64,000 nucleotides of DNA, from NCBI GenBank assembly GCA_963556495.2, contig OY747702.1:43009180-43073179 (forward strand), given 5' to 3'. The notes under the pieces were generated by a model. That model ran no database searches, was not told where the DNA came from, and saw only the letters and a program-made list of their open reading frames with translations. Below, piece after piece: positions 44,020 through 55,714 of this stretch (positions are counted from its first letter, which is position 1; each line of letters opens with the position of its first letter). The position numbers were made by a program, and so were the translations under genes. The DNA comes from Valencia hispanica (lineage: Eukaryota > Chordata > Actinopteri > Cyprinodontiformes > Valenciidae).

Positions 44020-44960
44020 CCACTAGAGCCACAGAATCTTTGAAATAAATAATCACCCCAAACCAGACTCTATTCACCAATTAGGTGAATCCTGAAGGCA
44101 GTTGGTGGCACTGGATTTTATTTTGGGGGTATCAGAGTAAAGGAATCTGAATACATATGCACAGTACACTTTTTAAGGGTCTTGTTCACTAAGAAACCAT
44201 GTAATACTTGTTCTTTTTGAAATATGAACTGTCACTCTGAGTTACATTTGCATGCAGCACGTGAAAATATTCTCCAACCCTCATTGCCTGCATTAGCCAC
44301 AGAAAGGAAATAGACGGCAATAATGAACGAGTCAGAAAAAGCCAGTCTCTTCTACTTCACAGGGAAAATTTGTATTCATGGTCTCACCCACCTTGGCTTT
44401 CCACCGCCCACGGGAAGGCTGGCCAGGAGAGAGCAGAGCACATCTCGACTAGTAGAACCGTTAGCAACTCCACAACATGGCAGAACACGTTTAGGCTTGT
44501 GTTAGTTGTGGGGATAAGTTAAATTAATTATTTGTTCGAATGCAGAATAAGAGTGATATTGCTGTTAGCCAATCAGAGGTGAGATGTTTGCGTATCATGA
44601 ATATTAATGAATCAGAATTGTAATTCTGTCATTTCCCCCCACCCACTCCTCTGTCAAACTTTAACCCCCTGAAACAGGAGCGCCAGAGCATTTTTTCCAC
44701 AGCAAACGACCCACAAGGCGTTCGTTCATACCAGCAACCACAGTAAATGTATTGAAAAAAAACGAGTGAATGAGACTTTTAAGGGTTTATTTGAGAAACA
44801 AATTGAAACACATTTATTATTTTTCGTCCAATTTTACAATTTTATCCCAATCTGTCACATAAAATCCTTGTAAAATAATTTGAATTTTGGAGTTGCGATG
44901 TGATAAGTGAAAAAAATACCATATTAGGAGAATACTTTTGAAAGGTGTTTTATTTCCTCT
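44020..44960 (-). mobile_element. Tc1-like relic, minus strand, split by a TTAA MITE
   Basis: The left part, 44020-44176, reads in reverse as TGCATATGTATTCAG, TTTACTCTGATACCCCC and CCAACTGCCTTCAG. The right part, 44783-44960, continues the same family with TTTATTTGAGAAA, TCACATAAAATCC and GGAGAATACTTTTGAAAGG. Removing 44177-44778 plus one TTAA restores a continuous Tc1-like order. No transposase remains. Confidence 0.75.
44177..44778. mobile_element. TTAA-type MITE, copy 2 (complete, nested)
   Basis: The left end GGGTCTTGTTCACT and the right end read in reverse, AAGTCTCATTCACT, are inverted repeats. TTAA flanks both sides (44173-44176 and 44779-44782). It is 602 bp and non-coding. Its interior, read in reverse, matches 62104-62771 and 9040-9436. 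TTAA duplication is known for piggyBac and Kolobok superfamilies. Its termini are not typical piggyBac CCC ends, so the family is left open. Confidence 0.85.
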
Positions 44961-45204
44961 TGTACATTCTTCATCTCACCTGGAGTCTCCTGATTAAGTG
45001 CCTGAAACCCTTCAGCTGACTCCTTTCAATGTGGAGGAGCAGCAACTCTTCTCCAAGTTCCCTCAAGAACCTGGACTTCCTTATTTCTGAAATGAGAAAG
45101 TGGATTATTTTCCCATAAACCTCAAGTAATTTTGATTTTCAAAACAAACACTGGCAGGTTCCTGGATTTTTCTGGCAGTTAAACTCAAATCATGTATCAC
45201 CTTA

Positions 45205-45288
45205 AAAATAATACTCTGCATTCATAAAATAATACTCTGTATTCATAAAATAATACTCTGTATTCAAAAAATAATACTCTGTATTAAA
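45205..45288. repeat. 21-bp tandem repeat, 4 units
   Basis: Four units of AAAATAATACTCTGTATTCA plus T (first unit CTGCA, last two slightly changed) lie head to tail. Confidence 0.95.
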
Positions 45289-46270
45289 AAATTAAACTAA
45301 AGAGTGATAGTTAGATGTTTTGTTCAAATTAAAAGAGCTTTTCTGACTCAATTCTAGTAAAAAATGAATGCTATCCGTACTTTTAGGCGAATGTTAATCA
45401 TCCATCCCATTGATATTCTCTCGGCTGCCTTCTGGGGAAATTTCTAGGATGCATAATTTTAATTTCTAATATCTTACAAATGTAAGATACATCTTTTCTT
45501 GAACCAGTCTGTACTGAACTCTCTAATAGGGCCGTTAAAATCTGAACAACGGTCAGATTTTTTTTCTGTTCTCTTTTCATTCATTTTAGAAAATTGGGTC
45601 TGTTCATTAATTCGTTAGGCACTCTTGACCCTTTGCTCCATTAAAAACGTGCTCCTGTCAGAAATCTGTAAGATGATCTGCATGACAGCTCTTTTAAGCT
45701 GTGGAAGTACAGCAGGAATGTTGTCAAGTCGAGTCTTTTCCAGCTGAGTGTGATTACCAAGATGAGATTCAAAGATCTGAGAGAAATTATTCACAGTTTT
45801 TTTTCGTCTTTTGACAGTTAGAGGATGGGATGTTTTAACTGGCATGAAGAAGCATCTGCACATAACTCAGCCTCTGCTTGTCAATTTCCAGATAAATTTG
45901 AAGTTTTCTCTGCTCACTTTTGAAGTGTTAATCTGATTTGTGCCATTTGACTACAGATGTATTCCATAGATTCACACAGCAGTAAAAGCCCTGGTATTAA
46001 CTTGCTTGTAAAGCATAGAGGAGTTGAAGCATTTCTTCTGTTGATTAAACAGGTTATGATTTATATATGAACGAAGAATAGATGTACCTAGCAGTGGAGA
46101 GTAGAGGTTTAATCAGGGGAGAAAAAAGTCAAAACATTTTTTAAAGTGAAATGTAGGTTATGAATGGACAAAGGATAAAAATAACATATTCATTGAGTTG
46201 TTTTAATTCTGCCGCGCCGGATGGCTTTGCAAGCTTAAACAGCCTTATTTCTTCCCTAAGCATTCAGAGG
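45289..46270. other. Unassigned stretch
   Basis: No gene or transposon part recognised in about 1 kb. Confidence 0.35.
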
Positions 46271-46274
46271 GGAA

Positions 46275-46625
46275 TTTCCTGGTGTACTTCGGATCACTGT
46301 CTTCCTGAATAATGCGATCGCAAAGGAGCTTTAGGTCACAAATTGATGGCCAGGTATTCTTCCAGATTTTCTGATATAGGGGAGGATTTATCCATCAATT
46401 ATTGCAAGTCTGTCAGATCCTGACACAGGACGCACATCTTCTAGAAAGTTCCCCTTTGGTCTTGTCAATCCACCGAATATCTCAACAAAAGTATTGGGGA
46501 TCATCAAAAAATTATTATTTTTTGGTAAACATAAGCCAAGCCTTTGTGATATTGTTGATCCCCTTGCAACCCACCATTGGAAGTCATTGCTTTCCTAACT
46601 CTTTTCTGATGTTGTATCAAGAATA
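46275..46625 (-). pseudogene. Tc1-like transposase fragment, minus strand
   Basis: Plus-strand blocks GGATCACTGTCTTCCTGAAT, GAGCTTTAGGTCACAAATTG, CATCAATTATTGCAAGTC, AAAGTTCCCCTTTGGTCTTG, CGAATATCTCAACAAAAGT and TTGGGGATCATCAAAAAATT are the complement of the transposase gene of a well-known fish Tc1-like family. They fall in the right order, through the central catalytic region. No open frame remains and no ends are visible. Confidence 0.75.
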
Positions 46626-47019
46626 GAGAAATTAAAAGGCGTGTGCTGCGGACGGGTCTCACAGTTGCTAAGAAAATGTTGGTACTAAGATGGCAGCCAC
46701 CACATACTTTGCCATGGCAACAATGGGCTAAGTCCTTGCTGGATATTGTTATGATGGAGAAATCAGTCGCTCAAATGCATGCAGCCAGCCATAAGACGAT
46801 GCATTCATGGGATGCAGCTTATTCTTTGATTAAAGGATTTAAATCTGGGGTATGATATATATATACATTTTATATATTCCTTTGACCCTACTTTATACTG
46901 TCAGACAAGTCCTACTTCAGTGATTTCTTGAATCTATAGGTCTAGCAGTAACCAAAACTGGGTTTGGTCAACCATCAACCGTCCCAAAAAATGTGGTTAT
47001 TACAATGTAATTAATCAGC

Positions 47020-47340
47020 TGCAGTGTTATAGTTGGCAGCACTGTTGCCTTGCAGGAGGAAGGTCCTCGGTTTAGCCTAGGGTCTTTCTGCATGAAGTTT
47101 GCATGTTCTCCCCATGCATGCGTAGGTTCTCTCTGGGTACTCCAGCTTCCTCCCACAGTCCAAAAACATTACTGTTAGCCCCTAAGTATGAATGTGTTTG
47201 TGCATGCATGTTTCTCTCTGTTGCCCTGTCAAACTGTTCAGGGTGTATCACACCTCTCGCACAATGACCGCTGGGGATAGACATCAGACACCCCCTCTGA
47301 CCCTGCAAGGATAAATGAGTATAGATAATGGAGGGATTGA
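47020..47340 (+). mobile_element. tRNA-type SINE (family 2), fullest copy
   Basis: AGTTGGCAGCACTGTTGCCT is the tRNA-like head. The body is GGTCTTTCTGCATGAAGTTT, GCATGTTCTCCCCATGCATG, TTCCTCCCACAGTCCAAAAA, TCAGGGTGTATCACACCTC and GGGGATAGACATCAGACACC, with a GGATAAATGAGTATAGATAA tail. It is the best copy here and was used to identify the fragments at 8215, 16411, 16760 and 19362. Confidence 0.88.
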
Positions 47341-47514
47341 CATCCAATGATGGATTGGTTTGGAAAGCATTTCCCTTTATAAATACAATCATCATTTTAG
47401 GGCTGCAATTTGTACTCATGTTCTGTTTCATCTTAATATATGTTTGTTCATAATTAAGATTTAGGTGTGACAAAAAAATCTGATATATCTAGGATTAAAG
47501 GACAGGACCTTGAA

Positions 47515-48115
47515 TAACTCATGAGTTTATCTTTAGTTGGATTGATTACTGCAATAGTGTCCTTATAGGTCTGCCTAACAGTCAATCAGACAGCTGCAGT
47601 GGATCCAGAACGCTGCTGCTCGCATCCTCACTAGAACCAGGAAAGTAGAGCACATCACCCCAGTACTAAAGTCCTTATACTGGCTCCCTGTAGCTTAGAG
47701 AATAGACTTCAAAATAATTTTACTAGTTTATAAATCATTGACTGGCCTGGCACCAAAGTATATTGAAGGTCTGTTGTCACTATACCAACCGACCAGACCA
47801 CTCAGGTCTTCCAACTCTAGTCTACTAATCATCCCTAGCTTTCAGTTTCTATGTTCCCCTTGTTAGGAACAAACTTCCAGACCACTGCAAAGCTGCTTAA
47901 ACACCTTTAAATCCAAGTTAAAAACTCATCTGTTTAGAGCTGCCTTTGAGTAAGTGATTAATAATAGCTGGGATGTCATATGTTTAAATGTGTCATATGT
48001 TTTGTGTCTCTAATGTTGTATTTGATGTTTTTACTGTTGTTTTCCCTATCACCCAAAGCACCTTGAATGACCTTGTTGTTGAAAGTGTGCTATACAAATA
48101 AAGTTGCCTTGCCTT
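47515..48115 (+). mobile_element. L2-like LINE 3' fragment
   Basis: It begins in the LDYCNSVL region of ORF2 and continues through CGCTGCTGCTCGCATCCTCA, TGGCTCCCTGTAGC and CCGACCAGACCACTCAGGTC to the tail GTGCTATACAAATAAAGTTG plus CCTTG repeats. Stops and frameshifts are present. It is 5'-truncated and the same subfamily as 36763-37120. Confidence 0.85.
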
Positions 48116-49800
48116 GAAGAAATCCTCAAGATGGCAAAACATTTCTACAGCACTGTATGTCATTAAAAGTACCTAAATGTTTAAACATTTTCTTTCACTG
48201 TCATTTACGAATACCAGCATCTTAAGATTAGAGTATTACATTAGATCAATTAAGAAATATATTTTAATATAGAAATGTGGGTTTAAAAAGGATGGTTAAC
48301 ATTATAAAGGTCGTAATTTTCAAACTGTATTTTCAATCTGATAAACGAGCCTCATCAGAATGCATATTCTGATTTGTTGAATGTGACTGTATGTCTTATA
48401 GTTAAAATAACATTCATGGTGGTGATAGGAGTTTTAAAGACCTACTTTTCTGATGTTCTTCAGTAACTGGCTGTACTGCAGTGACAATGTGTTTGTAAAA
48501 AAGAAACAAGTGTTTATTTTGTAATTCATCTGTAATATTGGACTGCTACCATTTCTGTCAGGATACCCATTCATAGAAAAATAAGACTGTCTGTAGTAAG
48601 TGCTGAGTCAGGTTTCCTAATCCTCAACCACAACAAGACGGAAGAGCATACCACCTTCCTACTTCCATTGCCACTGCCAATGTTTGTGACTTAAAAAAAA
48701 AGCTGCTATGTTGTTCATTACTCCGGGCTAAAATTAAAGACAATTTAAAGCTCCAAAACTGCCACCCTAATCATTGTAAACAGCTTATGTGTCATCTTTC
48801 ACAAAGAATTGGTGGCCCAAGCAGCAGCAGGAGGGCACAGATTAGCAAGGGGACAATTCTATGAAGAAAATCACAGAGCAAACTAATTGTGGCTCAGTTG
48901 CACTGCTTATTGGAGATCTGCTAAAGAGAGCAAACAAGACATCTTCAGGGACTAATTTGAGTTTTTTTCTAATCCAGAGAACCTGTTGGTTTACTGAACC
49001 TTAGAGCATGAGGACATCCAGCCGCGCAGCCAGTGTCAAAGTGTTTACAGGGACAGAAGCGAGCATCAAGATTCACGTTGCCCTCTTCTGGTTTTCTTAA
49101 AATGTGTTGTCTCATCTAACACCTTTCAACCTGAATTTTATCCCTTTTTGACTGAACTACAAAAACCTATTGAATTTTTTGCACACACTAATCCACCTCA
49201 TTTTCATTCTTTGACATTTCTCTCTAGCCCTCCATCCCCTCCCTTCTATCTGTGTCTTTGCTTATCAGAGTCCTGACGAGTGAAATGAGGATCAGAGGGA
49301 TATGAAATTCAGATGCTACACTGTATTATCTCCCTTCATTCTGTCTCTTGATACAAGAAGGATAATGTTTCAGATCTGATTGTCCTCTGCATAATTTAAC
49401 ATGCATAGATTTTAGAGTTACTAATGGCTGTTATTGAGGGTACCCTCCGACAGATTCAAAAGACTGCAAAAGTGAACATTTTTTTGGTTTTTTTTTCAAG
49501 CAAAACAAGTTACAGAATGAACTGTAGTGATTTTATCCATATTTGAATTGTTGAACGGGAAATTAAGCTCGTTCTTCAACGTACACAGAAACAGAAAGTC
49601 GCTGTATTATATTACAGGCAGCTTGAAAATCGACTTTGTTCCTTTAAAATGGGCTTCCTATCCTAGGTTCCTAGGTATGTTCTTACAAGATATCATCCAT
49701 TTACATAGAGCCAGGGGAACATGGAATGCTTTCAAATCGTATTCACATATGTGTTAGACTGGCCTAGTCAAATGAAAATATGGTTCAGGATCTTGGTTTG
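48116..49800. other. Unassigned stretch
   Basis: About 1.7 kb without a recognised gene or element. Confidence 0.35.
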
Positions 49801-50074
49801 TGAGAGTTTTTGTGTCAGAGTGCTGAGTCTGAGACTTTTCCCCTGAACAGTAGGTCTCTGCTGGTGAACCTGCTACAGTCGTTACACCTGGCTGCAATCA
49901 TCTAATCACCTGCTGGGAGTTTTTAGGGAGCTGCTGGATGATCCCTCATCGCCTGATTATGAGCCTTTTCCAGGTAGAATCAAGCCGTAACCTGCTTTTT
50001 GCTCCTCGAGCACAGATTGACCTGGTGATGTTACCAGTTTCCCTGCTCCAGTTAACTCATCGCTGCTCTGTGAG

Positions 50075-50503
50075 GGCTTTTCCATGGACCTGGTTCAGAG
50101 TTGGTTTGGTGCTTGAGTCTGATTTAGAACCGGTTCTTTGTTGTTCCACTGCGCAAGCACCCTTTTTCGGTTCGGAACGAGTGCTTAGCAACGCACCAAC
50201 ACCAACATGTTTTTCACACACCTTCGCAAATCCAGCAAAGTGTGGAAGCACAACAGCAGGAACTTTCGAAACGGCAGGATGGCATTGTCCATTGTTATCT
50301 TTCTTTGTTCGCGCGCCTCCTGTTTTGGTCTCCCCCATGGGGCCTATACCGCTGCGTGCTACGATTTAGATTACGTTAGGACGCAGCACCGACTAGGCTC
50401 CGTGTCTATGGAAACACAAACTGGTTGTTAGAACGAACCAGCTAAGAACCGGCTAAACTCTGGCATTGGCACCAACTCCGGTTCTTGCCTCAATGGAAAA
50501 ACC
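50075..50503 (+). mobile_element. TIR MITE, copy 2 (complete)
   Basis: The left end GGCTTTTCCATGGACC and the right end in reverse, GGTTTTTCCATTGAGG, are inverted. Inside, ACATGTTTTTCACACACC, TTCGCAAATCCAGCAAAGTG and TAAGAACCGG-type motifs recur. It is homologous to 1303-1690. No clear target duplication, and no coding capacity. Short ORFs here are chance frames. Confidence 0.7.
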
Positions 50504-50825
50504 TTATATTCCTCCCAGGTTTTACCTCCTTACTGGTTCCCACACCAGCCTTAGGACTACACTTCCTAACCTCCTCGTGTCAGGTCCCCTCCTGAACCTG
50601 CCTCCCACATCCACACCAGCTCCACCGACCTCAAGCATCCACCTGCCTGCCCGCTAATAGCTGATGTTTCTGCTGCAGAGGCTGAGTTATGCAAAGCTGC
50701 CAATAGCTCCGCTGCTGACAAATTCTCACAACCAGTCCACTCCACATGCCCTGGAACAAAGGTCTTCCCTAAACCCACCCATCATCCCTCACTATCTGGA
50801 TCCTCTTGTTGAGGCTATGGCCTTT

Positions 50826-50889
50826 ACTGAATGAACTGGATCTCCCAGCATCCTTTCACTGAACGAACTGCATCTCCCAGCACCCATCG
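50826..50889. repeat. 32-bp tandem duplication
   Basis: Two adjacent 32-bp units, each beginning ACTGAAxGAACTG and containing ATCTCCCAGCA, differ at a few positions. Confidence 0.9.
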
Positions 50890-52034
50890 TGCTGCCCTCG
50901 ACCCATTCTCATTGGTCTGTGGCCAGTGATGACATCACAGAGTTTATAAAAGCAGCGCGAATATTAAAATCTTCGTCTTTTGGTCCCGGTGCCGTAAGGA
51001 GACGCTTTAATCCACTGCTAGCATTTTCCCTTTTTCCGTTCAAACCTGCTGGACCAGGAAGAAATTCCCTTTAAACTTCGAAGTGAATCGGCTGAGCAAA
51101 CAGACTTCTTGTACGGGTAACCAAGGAGTCAGCTGGCCATCTGAGCTCTATTGAAAACAGGCCTGAGTCCCTCAGCGCCTAAAGTCGGACGTCCGCTTTT
51201 CCGACCTCGGTTTTGCGCAAACCGCTCCTTTAAACTGGACACTTTCTACGTTCTTCGTAGTGGACTGTGGAGAGCTGCCCCACCAAGTAGGATTAAACTG
51301 ATTTATATCTCTCGGTCTGGGTAGAGGAGAGGTCTTGACGGTTAATATCCGTTTTCTGTTGGTTAAAATAAGTCTGTCAACTTGTTAACCACTGTTATTC
51401 TTGGTCGTCTGTCGCTGTACACCGACCCTGAATGTGCATGCTTTTTGTGTTTTATTGTTTGACTTTGGTTGCAACCAGAAGCAGTATATTATATTGTATT
51501 ATTTCCTTGTGTGTTTATTGTCCGCTGCGGTCGGCACGTGTCTGTTTAGACAGGTCGCGTGGACTCAGTAGATCTCCTTTCTCCGTCGCCCCCGTTTCCT
51601 TTGTCCAAGCCACCATTGCTAATAAAACTAGCCTTTGTTGAATCGCCACGCGGTCTTCCTTTGTCTTTCTTTGTGAACCGATCGCGCCAATTGATAAGGC
51701 TTGAGTTATTTAGAGCATTGAAAGGGTGAGCTGAACCCCCCCCCTCATCCGCTCGCTGTCTCCCACACACACACACACAGCCGCAGACACACGCCCCCTT
51801 CCCTCGACGTTAACTTTGTTCTATATTTTTGCATGCGTTAGAATAGATGGAAATTATGAATGAAATGTAATCTGTAAGGTGACCTACTTCATTAATAAAT
51901 TCCCTTAAGTAACGAGAAGTTTCCTGTGCTATTTCAGTGTGTGCTGTGAAGTTTGTTTTAACCCCACGGATGAACTCTACGCCTTTTCAGAGAGACTGAC
52001 AGTCTGGTTTAATAAAAATTATCTCATTTCTGAG
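50890..52034 (+). promoter_or_regulatory. Possible LTR or promoter-like region
   Basis: TTTATAAAAGCAGC at 50943 follows GATGACATCACAG and looks like a TATA box with a CRE-like site. AATAAA occurs at 51621. Near 52035, TTGGTGCCCCGAAAT resembles a tRNA primer-binding site placed after an LTR. GC content is higher than in the flanks. No gag or pol frame follows, so if it is an LTR it stands alone. A cryptic host promoter is the alternative. Confidence 0.25.
51764..51780. repeat. (CA)n microsatellite
   Basis: Short CA run inside the LTR-like region. Confidence 0.85.
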
Positions 52035-52189
52035 ATTGGTGCCCCGAAATCTTTAATAAACAGGTTAAACTCGAACGTCATCAATAATTATATTAATATT
52101 AAATTATTGATTATAATTATTGATGCTCAGAAAACCAGACAACAATTTTTATTATTAATAGTTACAACACTCTCCATCCTGCTCAACGC

Positions 52190-52345
52190 CAGCATTCCAC
52201 TGCAAACAGTAAGCTCTTCCCTATCCAACAATATTCAACTAAAAAATATCCTTGCTTTCTTCTCCTCTTTGTATTTAAACTTTTTGCCTTGTGTACTGCC
52301 TCTGCATGCGGGTCAGAAAGCTACCAGGAAATGTGACAATATGCT
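52190..52345 (+). mobile_element. LTR-like tail fragment
   Basis: CTGCATGCGGGTCAGAAAGC, with an A/C-rich run and TGTGACA, matches the tail at 120-165. The 5' limit is not defined. Confidence 0.3.
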
Positions 52346-52419
52346 CCTCACAGACACATTACATCGAATCTTAGCTTGCTCTATTTTGCAAAGAAGGAAA
52401 ATAAAATTCTGTTCAGAAC

Positions 52420-52675
52420 TTTATTTAGAGACATGCCCCCAAAGATTTGCAGCAAATTGTAGCTGAAAGTGGTTCTGCAAAGTATTAACAGAGCAGGGCT
52501 GCACCCCAAACTTCAAATTCTTTATAACATTAATTTTAGATATATTTGTGTTGCTCTATCACATAAACACCTAATAAAGCACATTAAAGTTAGATTTAGT
52601 TGCTGACATGTAATGTTGATAACATGTAAAAATGTTCAAGGAGGATGTGAATACTTTTGCAAAGCACTTTATGGA
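52420..52675 (+). mobile_element. Tc1-like 3' end fragment
   Basis: GCAGCAAATTGTAGCTGAAA, GTGGTTCTGCAAAGTATT, TGTTGCTCTATCACATAAAC and GAATACTTTTGCAAAGCAC follow the order of the terminal part of a Tc1-like family, ending next to the outer tip. Confidence 0.65.
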
Positions 52676-52744
52676 TTTTAGTCATCAATAGTTTGATAAC
52701 TTTATCACCATATCTACAATAATACCCCTCGCTATATTACAACT

Positions 52745-53362
52745 TTCTGTTTAAAACAAAACAAAGGAGATGATTGTAGATTTCAGAAGAAACAAGGATA
52801 AGTCAAACACTGTTTCCATCATGGGTGAAGAAGTGGAGGTGCTTGAGGAATATAAATACCTCGGACTTCACCTGGACAACAGACTGGACTGGAGACTGAC
52901 CAGTGAAACCGTCTACAAGAAGGGACAGAGCAGAATGTACTTCTAGAGGAAGCTTAGGTCCTTCAAGGTTTGCAGCAATATGCTGCAGATCTTCTACAAG
53001 TCTGTTGTGGAGAGTGTAATCTCTTCGGCCATCATCTGTTGGGGTAGCAGCATCAGAGCCAGGGACTTAAAAAGGCTGAACAACCTGATAAAGAAGGCTG
53101 GTTCTGTTCTGGGGACAACTGTGGAACCTCTGGAGATGATGATGCAAAGAAGGATTCTTCATAAAATCAAAAAACTTATGGACAACAGAGTGTCTTCAGT
53201 TGGAGGCTATTTCAGTTTCGCTCCAACAGAAACCGCTACAGGAAATCTTCTCTGCCCACAGCCATCATGACCTACAACAACTCCTTAAAGAATTAATTGT
53301 TTGAGCTATACCAACACTTAATTTCCCTCTGGGATCAATAACGTATTTTTGAATTGAATTTG
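52745..53362 (+). pseudogene. Rex1/CR1-type LINE ORF2 C-terminus and tail
   Basis: The frame reads EMIVDFRRNK, YKYLGLHLDNRLDW, KGQSRMYF, then a TAG at about 52944. It resumes with KLRSFKVCSNMLQIFYKSVV, ICWGSSIRARD, LIKKAGSVLGTTVEPLE and RRILHKIKKLMDN. This is the post-RT region of a LINE group common in fish, which I associate with Rex1/Babar-like elements. The 3' end CCCTCTGGGATCAATAACGT, followed by TTGAATTGAA-type repeats, is typical. It is 5'-truncated, with a stop and at least one frameshift. The clade name is less certain than the LINE assignment. Confidence 0.75.
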
Positions 53363-54505
53363 AATTCAATTAAAAAATAATTAACAGTTAATTTTATACT
53401 TTCAAATCTATGTCGTACTAAATCACCATAGATACTTTCAATGTCACCTAGGAGTACTTTTTTATTTTATTTCATAATTTCAGCTTTTTTTTATTTATTT
53501 CATAATTAATTTCAGTCTATGTTGTGGGACTGTAAGCAGAGTACAGTGTCTGAGCCTTGGAGGAAGTTCTGACTACATGATAAACTGTAATATCGGTTAT
53601 AATGAACAGAAAATGGAAAGCAGTTGCTTTGGCTAATTAAACGTAGCCACAGGCTTTTATGCTGTTTATTAGAGACCTTCTCTCTTGAACGATTGAATTC
53701 TTAAGTCCATCTGATAAATAGCCAGGCACTCCTAAATAAACTACAACTTAATGATACAGTTATATTACAGTGATCATTGTTTGGTAATGGTATACGCTTC
53801 TAAGCCAAACTGGTTTCAGAAGTATATATGAAACATAATCTTCTTAGCAGGATTATTAAAGTTTTTGTTATGCAACTATCATAATAGAAAACACAATACG
53901 AGCATTCTGTAAAGTTTTGTGCACATAATAATGAAATGTGTTATTGGTCTAATGCATGTTTACAATCACACAAAAAAGGCTTAATGAGAATTTGACCCTT
54001 CAAACCTCCTCAGTTATTGGCTTCTTCAAGTTTTTCTCTAAATGGTCATCTCGGAAAAGAAGACATCTTTTTTATATTATCTGTTTCCTCAATGTATCAT
54101 ATAATTACTAAATAATCAAATTTAGTACTACAGGCAGGCCCCCAGAGTCATCCTTAGCCTGTGCACACATGATCGTGTAGCTAATTCTCTTTCATTTTAT
54201 ATCAGCTGATAACTCAGTTGATTCTTTTCTAATCATCCAATTGGCAAATTATAAACAAGTCATCATGCATGAGCTGCAGTGGACTGGCTACCTTTCCTGC
54301 CATCTCAGCCTTGCTCTTTTCATAGGCTCGTTGCATCCTGCTTTCCCTTCATTAGGCATTCTAACTGGAAGGAAACAGAGAACCAGGACAGAATCAACGC
54401 ACTCAAAATAAAATAGTTTTTTTTTTTTTACATAGGTCTCCTGATTGAGAACACAACAAAGGTGTTTATCAACAAATATGGATCTTGGAAAAAGGTTTAG
54501 CATTC
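53363..54505. other. Unassigned AT-rich stretch
   Basis: No gene recognised. TTTTATTTATTTCATAAT is directly repeated near 53460-53515. Confidence 0.35.
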
Positions 54506-54509
54506 AACG

Positions 54510-54690
54510 GGAAAGTTCTTTTTAAATCCAGACAAACTTTGATGCAATTTCTTGGGATTCTATGTGATAGGAGAATTATACACGATTTTCAATATTTTTA
54601 CATATAAAAATCTGAAAGGTCTGCACATATGTATTCACTCCTTTGTAGAAGCAGTTTTTCTTGAGGTTTTTCTGCAAGCTTTGCATGTTT
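54510..54690 (+). mobile_element. Tc1-like terminal fragment
   Basis: GGGATTCTATGTGATAGGAG, TACATATAAAAATCTGAAAG, GCACATATGTATTCACTCC, TTTGTAGAAGCAG and CTGCAAGCTTTGCA are successive parts of the terminal region of a Tc1-like family. Confidence 0.6.
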
Positions 54691-54777
54691 AAAGACTGAA
54701 TTCTCTGCTTATGAGCTTGTGCTGAGTTTGATTGGAATGGGAAAAAAAGTGAAACTGTTAAACAGACTTTATTTTAA

Positions 54778-55182
54778 AGTGCTACTCAACCTCAAATCAA
54801 GTTTTGTCCTGATAAACTGTATAAACGAGTGTCTAATAGTGCTGTTTACATGTATATTCAGTATTGTGGCATTTTAGTGCATAATATTTAAAATATAAAT
54901 CTTCTGCCTAAAATTGTTAGGGTGGCGCGCTCTTCAGGTTAAAAGCCTTCACTACACTTGAATTTGAATCAGCCATCCCCATTGGCTCTGCAGTGAGCTC
55001 TGAACTATGTCAGCTGAACTGCCCGCTGTGGGGTACGCCTCCGTCACGAGTTGGAGTAGGAATAATAAGGAAGTGTTGACATTGACCGTCCCTCGGTCTG
55101 CCAGGCAACACCTTCTTTTGGCGCATTTTTCAAACAGGATATGTGGGCGGAGTTATACTCTGGTAGGGGGGTGAGTTGCTCT
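54778..55182. mobile_element. TTAA-flanked MITE, AGTGCTACTCAACC type
   Basis: AGTGCTACTCAACC at the left and AGAGCAACTCACCC (reverse) at the right are inverted. TTAA flanks both sides (54774-54777 and 55183-55186). It is 405 bp and non-coding. Its TIR differs from the 44-kb TTAA family. Confidence 0.85.
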
Positions 55183-55254
55183 TTAAATTGTGTTTAAAAG
55201 TAAGGATTTGGAGTAGGACTTTTGCGTGTCTATTGACCACCTGGCTTGTCATTA

Positions 55255-55712
55255 CAGTGGACCCCGGGTACTCACGAAGGTTAGGGACCACAACCGCCTG
55301 TGAATAGCTAAAATCCACAATAACTTGAGATCCACTCTGAAAACGCCCTTAACTGTCTATTTTAATAGTCCACACACCACATACACATTAATATGCATTA
55401 ATGCGCACAGTGAACCCATCTGTGCACTACAGTCTTGCTTATTTCCACTTTCAGGGACGCAGCCAATCGGTGCCAATGAAAATAAATGGCACTCCTGGAT
55501 TGTCTGCTTTGCAAACGTCAACCAATAACATATAAAGTAGTATTATGCCTATGTAATTCGGTTTCCCAAACTGCATTTTGTTAAGCCGAGTATTATAGAC
55601 ATGCTCTATGAAAAATATTCACTATAATAATTGGGAATCATCCTCCTTTAGAAAAGTACGCAAATAAGTGAATCCATCAATACTGAACCACAAAAAGGGG
55701 AAAGGTCCACTG
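55255..55712. mobile_element. TA-flanked MITE, pogo/Tigger-like
   Basis: CAGTGGACC at the left matches GGTCCACTG at the right, with TA directly outside each end (55253-55254 and 55713-55714). A CAG start and TA duplication fit the Tc1/mariner superfamily, pogo/Tigger side. It is 458 bp and non-coding. Confidence 0.8.
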
Positions 55713-55714
55713 TA

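Noticed and set aside
49938..50369. 143-codon frame
   Set aside because: It runs across the left end of a TIR MITE, so it mixes flank and transposon sequence.
51939..52466. 175-codon frame
   Set aside because: It starts at GTG, has no known domain, and runs through an AT-rich segment, an LTR-like tail and the start of a Tc1-like fragment. It spans three unrelated pieces, so it is chance.
52980..53270. Open frame of 96 codons that could be taken as a host gene
   Set aside because: It is the C-terminal part of a LINE ORF2, with the LINE tail directly behind it.
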